From Streptomyces sp. CBMA123 (GTDB lineage: Bacteria; Actinomycetota; Actinomycetes; Streptomycetales; Streptomycetaceae), in assembly GCF_014596465.1 (NCBI RefSeq), contig NZ_MECK01000035.1, positions 16,652 through 80,651 on the forward strand: a DNA stretch of 64,000 nt, read 5' to 3'. This document shows, in pieces, positions 58,026-64,000 of this stretch. The notes below the pieces were generated by a model. The model worked only from the letters and a program-made list of their open reading frames with translations, was not told where the DNA came from and made no database searches. A program made the translations under genes and the position numbers. Position 1 is the stretch's first letter. The number at the start of each line of letters is the position of its first letter.

Positions 58026-59261
58026 CTACCGATCCGCTTCGAGCCCAATTCCTGCCGCGTACTTGAGAAGCTCCTGCGCCTGATCATCGGTGATCTTGGA
58101 ATATGCAGTGCTGATGCGTGCGAGCCACGCGGCTTCACTGTCGGTATCAACGAAAGGCTTCTCGCGCAGAGGGGCGGAAGCGTCCGCACTTGCTGGCGCG
58201 GCGTCAACGGCCCGGAGAGCGGCCTTGATCCAGTACGCCTCTGCGGTCGGCTCGGGATCGGAATACGAGGCGGTGGCATCCTCTGCGGCGAACATCAGGT
58301 CTCGTGGAGCGTAATAGCGCAGCTTCTCGCAAGCGTCGGCAATATCCTGTGTCCACCGGTCGAGGCGAACGTCGATGGGGACGCGCATCTGCAAGAGTTC
58401 TGTGAGGCGCCCCTCAGGTGGATACAGGCTCGTCCCTGGAAATGTCTTCACCAGGTCAAACCAGAGTGGATAGACCCTGGCCAGGGTGCGCCACGCCTTC
58501 CACCGGGCTGCGACCACGCGGGTAGTCGGAATGCTTGCTCCGACGGCGACGATCAGAAAAAGCAGGTCCATCCATATGGATTCAGCGCCCACGAAAAACC
58601 GTACTGTGGAGGGGCTCAGAGGGAAGGCCACCGCGACCCACAGGAGGCCGGGACGGGCCAGCGAATGGACCAGCCCCATCCACATTGCCATCGCCATCAA
58701 ACGCAGTCCGATGCGCATGCTCGTGGTCTCGGCCTGTCGCGCTGCCCGTGTCCACTGGTAACCGCAGACCGTGGCCGTGACGAGTGGGAAAGAATAAAAC
58801 ACGGTCATGTAGACCGCGACTCCCCACTGTCCAGCGTGGTCGACGAGGAAATCATCGCTTTGCGCCTTGCGGTCCACCACGGTGAAAAATAGAACCGTGA
58901 GTAGAATGACGCCTACAGCCCCCGCCCGATAGGAGACGCGGGCGATCCAGCGGGAGACCGCCACGTGACGGGGCACAACTATCTCTGTGCTCTTCCCGTA
59001 GCTGGTGGCTACATAAGTCAGGGCTGCAATGGTCGCTGCTGTGGAGGCGAAGTGTCTCAGCAGGGCATCCAGGTCCACCACTGGGATTCGATCCACAATG
59101 CTCATTACTGCCGGCGTGTAGAGCCACAGGGCTACAGCGAATCCCGTGTAGCCGCCCCAGAGTGCACGGCGGTGGGCGTCGCCGTATCGAACTGCGGGGA
59201 ATCGCCATACGGCGATTGCGGTCATTACTATCGCAGTCAGGTATTTAAAGTATTCGGACAT
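58026..59261 (-). CDS. MAB_1171c-like putative membrane transporter
   Basis: A 411-residue protein with about seven membrane helices in its first 250 residues (YLTAIVMTAIAVWRF; YTGFAVALWLYTPAVM; VGVILLTVLFFTVVD; MDLLFLIVAVGASIP) and a soluble C-terminal 150 residues with VYPLWFDLVKTFPGTSLYPP, the layout of the MAB_1171c family. It is found in actinobacteria next to ImmA/IrrE-type proteases, as here. The transported substrate is unknown. Confidence 0.75.
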   Translation of the reverse strand: MSEYFKYLTAIVMTAIAVWRFPAVRYGDAHRRALWGGYTGFAVALWLYTPAVMSIVDRIPVVDLDALLRHFASTAATIAALTYVATSYGKSTEIVVPRHVAVSRWIARVSYRAGAVGVILLTVLFFTVVDRKAQSDDFLVDHAGQWGVAVYMTVFYSFPLVTATVCGYQWTRAARQAETTSMRIGLRLMAMAMWMGLVHSLARPGLLWVAVAFPLSPSTVRFFVGAESIWMDLLFLIVAVGASIPTTRVVAARWKAWRTLARVYPLWFDLVKTFPGTSLYPPEGRLTELLQMRVPIDVRLDRWTQDIADACEKLRYYAPRDLMFAAEDATASYSDPEPTAEAYWIKAALRAVDAAPASADASAPLREKPFVDTDSEAAWLARISTAYSKITDDQAQELLKYAAGIGLEADR

Positions 59262-59400
59262 CGTGACCAGTGGCTATCTGAGTAGACTGCAATTCGCCGG
59301 CCCGAAGGTCGGCTGGCCGCAGCCTTAATTGCAATTAGGTGGGCTGTGGAGTGAGTTGTGAGGCGGGGAAAGCGCCTCGACAGTCGCCTTTCAACCAGGG

Positions 59401-59955
59401 CTAACGCATGCGCCGCGGCGGGGCAACTGGGTGGGCAAGCGAGGACTCCAGGAGGCTGACCATGTCATCTCCCGCGATCGACTGACGGCGTGCCAGCCGC
59501 TTTATCAGCGATGCCGAAAGCTCGGCCTGCTGCTCCTCGGGGCTGTCAAAGTCCACGCGTCCCTGGATCACCGTCGACGGGAAACGTCGGACCACTTCCT
59601 CGCGGACGCGCTGAGGAACGTATCGCTCGATCTCGGCAGGCGTCAGCGTGGTTCCGTGGTCTAGCCATTCGTGCGCGAGCTCATGCAGGATGATGTGCTC
59701 GGTTTGATTTCGGCTCGAACGGCGACGGTAGAGAATGAGCGTGAACTTCGGTGCTTTGACCCGGAGACCACATGCCGTGCCCAGCCCTCCATCGAGGTCA
59801 TCCAGCGGCACTAGCTGAATCTGACGACCCAACACTCCCTCCATGTTCCGCACCAGCGCCTCGACGCTGAAAGGAGAAGGGGTAGGGAGGTCGGCGAGCA
59901 GCCTTTCGCATTCCTTCACGAGCGCGCGCTGTGAAGAGTCTCTGCGCCAACGCAT
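59401..59955 (-). CDS. ImmA/IrrE-family metallopeptidase-like protein
   Basis: The 184-residue product has HELAHEWLDH with the HExxH zinc motif at 91-95, preceded by RNQTEHIIL, and a C-terminal ESPEEQQAEL-like stretch that can supply the third ligand (actual SPEEQQAELSAS). Family members cleave XRE repressors to relieve repression of mobile elements or resistance genes. With the XRE proteins of this element a derepression role is plausible. Upstream of the MAB_1171c-like gene by 139 bp. Confidence 0.85.
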   Translation of the reverse strand: MRWRRDSSQRALVKECERLLADLPTPSPFSVEALVRNMEGVLGRQIQLVPLDDLDGGLGTACGLRVKAPKFTLILYRRRSSRNQTEHIILHELAHEWLDHGTTLTPAEIERYVPQRVREEVVRRFPSTVIQGRVDFDSPEEQQAELSASLIKRLARRQSIAGDDMVSLLESSLAHPVAPPRRMR

Positions 59956-60360
59956 AGTCGCTCCATTGAAATGCTGGTGTTCACGGCCAGCTCCACCCCG
60001 GTACTCATACGCGAGGCGCTAGTAGTCAGGAGCCTGTGCTTGAGGTGCGCGGCGGCCGGCCGGTCGGCGGCCAGCCCTAATCGTACAAGGAGGAACGGCG
60101 AAACGTCCGTTTAGAGAATGTTGCGAAAGTCACGCTACCCAGCGTGATGATTCCAAGATCGAAATTACATGACGGCGTCTTAATTGATCTTCAATGCCCT
60201 CTGCTGCCGCACAGCCCCGGGCTGGGGGGTGACGGCTCGCGGTCCCGGTCCCCTTCGACCGTACGGGCGTGCGACCTGCGAGCGAGACCGCCCGCGAGGT
60301 GAGGTCGGCCAGGTCGGGCCGGGCGGCCGGAGCGGCCTCCGTCGTGGCTCAAGCGATCCG
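59956..60360. other. Intergenic region, no gene seen
   Basis: AT-richer around 60095-60195 (GTTTAGAGAATG, AATTACATGACG), which probably includes the promoter of the ImmA/IrrE gene. GC-rich inverted segments follow at 60220-60350. I find no supported coding sequence. Confidence 0.45.
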
Positions 60361-60410
60361 GGCAAGTGGCGGTGACGGCGCTCTTGGGGGCGCTGTCACC
60401 GCCACTTGCC
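60361..60410 (-). terminator. Integrase terminator
   Basis: A perfect 16-bp stem (60361-60376/60395-60410) with an inner GCGC/GCGC pair, 33 bp after the integrase stop. Confidence 0.85.
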
Positions 60411-60442
60411 GATGGAGCCCAGTCCGTTCAGCACCGGGCCCG

Positions 60443-62089
60443 CTAGTTCCACACAGGGATGAGCCTCTTGGGGTTCGGAGTCTTGTTCCCCCTCTGCCCA
60501 GGCAGGACCTGGACAGCGGCGAACATCTCGAACAACACCTGACGCTTCTGCGAGAGGTCATACTCGCCGGATAGCCACTTCCTGGCTACCTCGTTGGGCG
60601 CCTCCTGCTTTGACTCTGCCGCCAATTCAAACTGCGCGCGCTCCCGTTGAAGCTTTCTGACTTCCTTTTCCAGGGACGGCGCGAGTCGGTAGAACATCGC
60701 GTCGCTGATTTCGTCCGAGCTCCACTGCGCTTCCAGTCCGGCGAGCTTATCTGCTTTCTGTCTGAGCTGACTTTCTTTTGGCCACGACATCTCGGGCTTG
60801 ATGTACGTCGCCTCCGCTTGCTTGAGCTTGGTCAAGACCAAGCGCTCTAGCAGCTTGTCGACCATAGGGCCTGAGATTGCATTATGAGAGCACTTGGAGC
60901 AGCTGTACACGTATGGGCTTCTCTTGCTGCTGGCCCTCACGCCCGCTATGCGGGCGTTGCAGACCCTCGTTGTGACCGTTCCATCAGATTTCTCTTCCGG
61001 AATCCGGTACTGGCAGCGCAGCAGCGATGAGCCGAGATATTTGACCGTCTTCGGTATGCCGGTGATACTGCGAGTCCCGGAACCGCGGGCCAGGTACGTA
61101 CTGCCGTCGCCAAACGTCGCACACACTGCTCGCCACTTCTCTGGAGTGGTGACTGTTTCCCATACGCCGACGATCGGGGAGCCATCGTCATCCAGGACGA
61201 GTTCACCACGGTTTGCTCGGTAGCCGCAGACACGCGGAGCGGTCATCATTTGCGTGAGAGTCGTCGGAACGATCTCACCGCCGAGAGAACCCGTCAGCTC
61301 GCGCTTCTTGGCTTCTGCGCACAGGGTTGTCATCGACTTGCCTTTGATGCGCTCGTCGATGGACCAGCCCAGATACTCGGCCTCTTCCGGCTCCAGCGTC
61401 TCCCGGTCTTCCTTCCAGCCGAACGGGCGAGGGCCGCTGTGAGGCAGGCCGTCGAGTATCCGGTCTTGGTGCCAGTCGCGGATGCGACGCTTCTTCTTCA
61501 AGGACTCGACCTTGTTGACCACCGCCATGACGCCGGTCTTGAGGATCTCGGCCTCATCTGTGAGATCCATGGGTCCGGACGGGGTGTAGAAGCGCCGGCT
61601 CGGAACGAGGGTCAGCGCCTCAACGAGGTCCTCCCAGTCCCGGTCCGTGCGCTGAGCACGGTCCTGGTCCACGACGATGATCCCGTGAACCGGGTAGCCC
61701 TCCGGCGTCAGCCCTCGGCGCAGATCCCGAAGCATCGCCTGGAAGTCCGGGCGGACCACATCGCGCTTCGCGGCCGACAGGTCGTTGTCGGTGTACCGGT
61801 GGACGATCACAGCGCCGTGCCGAGCCGCGTTCCTGTCGTTGCGACGGTGCTGGTTGGCTACGCCCTTGCCCGCCGCCCACGAAGACGTGGCGGCCTTCTT
61901 CTTGTTGTGCTTCCGCCAGTCGTCGGAGATGCGGGAGTACGCGATGAGGAAGGGCTCGCCCGGGTGCAAGCGTGCTAGCTCGTCCGGGGGTGCGAGACCG
62001 GCGGGCCTGCCGCGAAGCTCAAGATCGTTCGGCCCTGTCTCCTCGGGAGGAGCGTCGTCCGTGGGTGCCTGGTTACGTGGTGTGCTCAA
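60443..62089 (-). CDS. Large serine recombinase (integrase)
   Basis: A TTG at 62089, seven bases after AGGAG, gives 548 residues; the open frame continues upstream to 62275 but without a better start. YSRISDD (51-57) carries the catalytic Ser (S55 in the RxS motif), followed by a resolvase domain with [18 protein letters not shown], a recombinase domain (about 215-330, ending [15 protein letters not shown]), a zinc ribbon with SLLRCQY, VCNARI and [10 protein letters not shown], and a coiled-coil plus C-terminal region. It would insert and, with a partner, excise the element at the junction 210 bp upstream. Confidence 0.93.
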   Translation of the reverse strand: MSTPRNQAPTDDAPPEETGPNDLELRGRPAGLAPPDELARLHPGEPFLIAYSRISDDWRKHNKKKAATSSWAAGKGVANQHRRNDRNAARHGAVIVHRYTDNDLSAAKRDVVRPDFQAMLRDLRRGLTPEGYPVHGIIVVDQDRAQRTDRDWEDLVEALTLVPSRRFYTPSGPMDLTDEAEILKTGVMAVVNKVESLKKKRRIRDWHQDRILDGLPHSGPRPFGWKEDRETLEPEEAEYLGWSIDERIKGKSMTTLCAEAKKRELTGSLGGEIVPTTLTQMMTAPRVCGYRANRGELVLDDDGSPIVGVWETVTTPEKWRAVCATFGDGSTYLARGSGTRSITGIPKTVKYLGSSLLRCQYRIPEEKSDGTVTTRVCNARIAGVRASSKRSPYVYSCSKCSHNAISGPMVDKLLERLVLTKLKQAEATYIKPEMSWPKESQLRQKADKLAGLEAQWSSDEISDAMFYRLAPSLEKEVRKLQRERAQFELAAESKQEAPNEVARKWLSGEYDLSQKRQVLFEMFAAVQVLPGQRGNKTPNPKRLIPVWN

Positions 62090-62156
62090 GTTCTTACTCC
62101 TGGCCGGGCCGCTTGAAAGCTGCGCCGGACGGTCTGGATCATGCGACGATGACGGT

Positions 62157-62339
62157 ATGAACCGACTCGCGAACGCGACGTCGCCGTACCTGCTCCAGCA
62201 CGCCTCCAATCCGGTGGATTGGTGGCCATGGGGAGAGGAGGCGATCAATGAAGCTAAGCGACGGGACGTACCCATCCTTCTCTCGGTGGGGTATGCGTCC
62301 TGTCACTTATGCTTCTGTAAGTTTACTGGTGTCATGTGA
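62157..62339 (+). pseudogene. 5' fragment of a DUF255 (YyaL-like) gene
   Basis: ATG 62157 opens a frame whose first 50 residues read as the N-terminus of the DUF255/thioredoxin-like family ([37 protein letters not shown]). The expected next residues W-C-H-V-M are displaced by 20 foreign bases (62307-62326), so the frame ends at TGA 62337-62339 after 60 codons. The fragment has more A/T-ending codons than the 3' part, suggesting it comes from another genome and rode in with the element. Confidence 0.85.
62301..62332. other. Attachment junction (attR-like)
   Basis: TGTCAC, then 20 bases (ACTTA...TAAGT imperfect dyad inside), then TGGTGTCATG. The two outside parts rejoin exactly as CH|WCHVM of the DUF255 active site. 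A serine-integrase crossover site is the natural explanation, with the dyad as a half attP. Confidence 0.7.
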
Positions 62340-64000
62340 TGGCGCACGAGAGTTTCGAGGATGCCGGGCTGGCCGGGTACCTGAACGAGCGGTTCGTCGC
62401 GGTCAAGGTGGACCGGGAGGAGCGGCCGGACGTCGACGCGGTGTACATGGAGGCCGTGCAGGCCGCGACCGGGCAGGGCGGTTGGCCGATGACGGTCTTC
62501 CTCACACCCGACAAGGAGCCGTTCTACTTCGGCACCTACTTCCCGCCCAGCCCCCGGCACGGGATGCCGTCCTTCCGGCAGGTGCTGGAAGGCGTGGACG
62601 CGGCCTGGCGGGACCGGCGGCAGGAGGTCGGCGAGGTCGCCGCGCGGATCAGGGCCGACCTGGCCGAGCGGGCCGCCGTCTACTCGGCCGGCTCCCACCA
62701 CCCGCCGGCCGACGCCGACCTGCACCAGGCGCTGGTCGCGCTCAGCCGGGACTTCGACCAGGCCCACGGCGGCTTCGGTGGGGCGCCCAAGTTCCCGCCG
62801 GCCATGGTGATCGAGTTCCTGCTGCGCCACCACGCCCGGACCGGCTCCGAGGCGGCGCTGGAGATGGCCGTCCGCACCGGCGAGGCGATGGCCCGCGGCG
62901 GCATCCACGACCAGCTCGGCGGCGGCTTCGCCCGGTACGCGGTGGATGCCGGCTGGGTGGTGCCGCACTTCGAGAAGATGCTGTACGACAACGCCCTGCT
63001 GCTGCGCGCCTACCTGCACCTGTGGCGGGCCACCGGGTCCGGGCTGTGGCAGCGGGTCGCGCTGTCCACGGCCGACTTCCTGCTGCGCGAACTCCGTACG
63101 CCCGAGGGTGCGTTCGCCTCCGCGCTGGACGCGGACAGCCTCGACGAGGAGACCGGGGCGACGGCCGAGGGCGCCTACTACGTCTGGGAGCCGGGCCAGT
63201 TGGTCGACCTGCTCGGCCCGGCCGACGCGGCCACCGCGGCCCGGCTGTTCACGGTGACGGCGGAGGGGACCTTCGAGCACGGGACATCCGTTCTCCAACT
63301 CCTCACCGAGCCCGAGTCCGAGTCCGGGGCCGTTGCCGAGTTCGGGGCCTTCGCCGAGTACGAGGAGATCCGGCGGCGGATGTTCGAGGCGCGGGCGGCC
63401 CGGCCCGCACCCGCCCGGGACGACAAGGTGGTCGCCGCCTGGAACGGCCTCGCCATCGCCGCACTCGCCGAGACCGGCGCCCTGCTTGAGCGCCCCGACC
63501 TCATCGAGGCCGCCGAACGCGCCGCCGACCTGCTGCTCGCCGTCCACCTCACCCCCGACGGACGGCTGCTGCGCACCTCCCGGGACGGCCGGCCCGGCAC
63601 CAACGCCGGCGTCCTGGAGGACTACGCGGACACCGCCGAGGGCTTCCTCGCGCTGTACGCCGTCACCGGCGCGGCCGAGTGGCTCCAACTGGCCGGCGGC
63701 CTGCTCGACACCGTGCTCAAGCACTTCACCGACGAGACCTCCGGCGCCCTGTACGACACCGCCGACGACGCCGAGGAACTCATCCGCCGCCCCCAGGACC
63801 CGACCGACAACGCCACCCCCTCCGGCTGGACCGCCGCCGCCGGAGCCCTCCTCGGCTACGCCGCGTACACCGGCTCCGACCGGCACCGCACCGCCGCCGA
63901 ACGCGCCCTCGGCATCGTCGGCGCACTGGCCGGGCGGGCCCCGCGGTTCATCGGCTGGGGCCTGGCCGTCGCCGAGGCCCTGCTGGACGGGCCGCGCGAG
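62339..64000 (+). pseudogene. 3' part of the DUF255 (thioredoxin-domain) gene
   Basis: From ATG 62339 the frame is open to the window edge (554 codons): MAHESFEDAGLAGYLN, then GGWPMTVFLTPDKEPF, GGFGGAPKFPP, and [16 protein letters not shown], all typical of the DUF255/YyaL family (usual length near 650-690). The WCHVM motif upstream is in frame but is preceded by the 20-base insertion. TGATG overlaps the stop of the 5' fragment, so re-initiation could produce this part without the CxxC end. The chromosomal neighbour of the element. Confidence 0.85.

Noticed and set aside
62301..62332. tRNA gene as integration site
   Set aside because: No tRNA-like fold is seen; the junction lies inside a protein-coding gene, as is usual for serine integrases.
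62248..63489. 413-codon plus-strand frame across the attachment junction
   Set aside because: Wrong frame relative to the DUF255 motifs; Arg/Gly-rich shadow of the real gene.

Overview
The window is high-GC actinobacterial DNA of the Streptomyces/Kitasatospora kind. GTG and TTG starts are common, and the genes include a WhiB-like protein, an XRE-DUF5753/DUF397 pair, DUF2637 and SCO6880-type transfer proteins, and a PP2C-like phosphatase. Nearly all of it (1 to about 62.3 kb) reads as one integrative conjugative element. The right end carries a large serine integrase beside a broken chromosomal DUF255 (YyaL/thioredoxin-like) gene. The left end of the element lies outside the window.

Layout. 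(1) 1-16.7 kb: an accessory region whose genes from 1.4 kb onward all point right, towards the relaxase: DUF2786, two DUF6197-like genes, a ParB-like protein, a zinc-ribbon/OB-like protein, an ArdC-N-like antirestriction protein, DUF3560 and several small unknowns. Six nearly identical promoters (TTGACC, 17 bp, TTTAAT) recur here. Each is followed by a stem-loop whose stem varies but whose loop (AGGGCAACA) is kept, and then by a CTCTCACCAG motif before the ribosome-binding site. Two of the promoters sit at the ends of exact 360-bp repeats that contain a 24-bp inverted repeat. (2) 16.7-21.7 kb: a candidate oriT and a MobF relaxase-helicase. (3) 21.7-26.8 kb: cargo (membrane protein, Nudix gene and Nudix pseudogene, PP2C-like phosphatase, DsbA-like oxidoreductase, DEDD exonuclease). 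(4) 26.8-35.4 kb: a tightly overlapping minus-strand operon encoding GTP cyclohydrolase I, QueD and QueE (7-carboxy-7-deazaguanine synthesis), a phosphoribosyltransferase, a PurC-like ligase, a methyltransferase, two P-loop kinases, a radical SAM enzyme, a DegT aminotransferase and a HAD phosphatase. No QueC and no tRNA/DNA transglycosylase is present, so a 7-deazapurine nucleoside product is the best inference. (5) 35.6-38.2 kb: regulators. (6) 38.2-49.5 kb: type IV secretion genes. (7) 50-57 kb: DUF2637 protein, replication initiator and helicase loader, WhiB-like and XRE regulators. (8) 57-62 kb: HAD protein, MAB_1171c-like membrane protein, ImmA/IrrE peptidase, integrase, attachment junction and the broken DUF255 gene.

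How it may work together (inference). The integrase inserts the element into the DUF255 gene. The relaxase nicks near 17.05 kb, and the coupling protein and VirB4/B6/B8-like channel export one strand. The accessory genes left of the nick are oriented towards it, as genes of plasmid leading regions are, and include antirestriction-like and ParB-like proteins. The repeated promoter-leader module could coordinate their expression early after transfer. The nucleoside operon is cargo.
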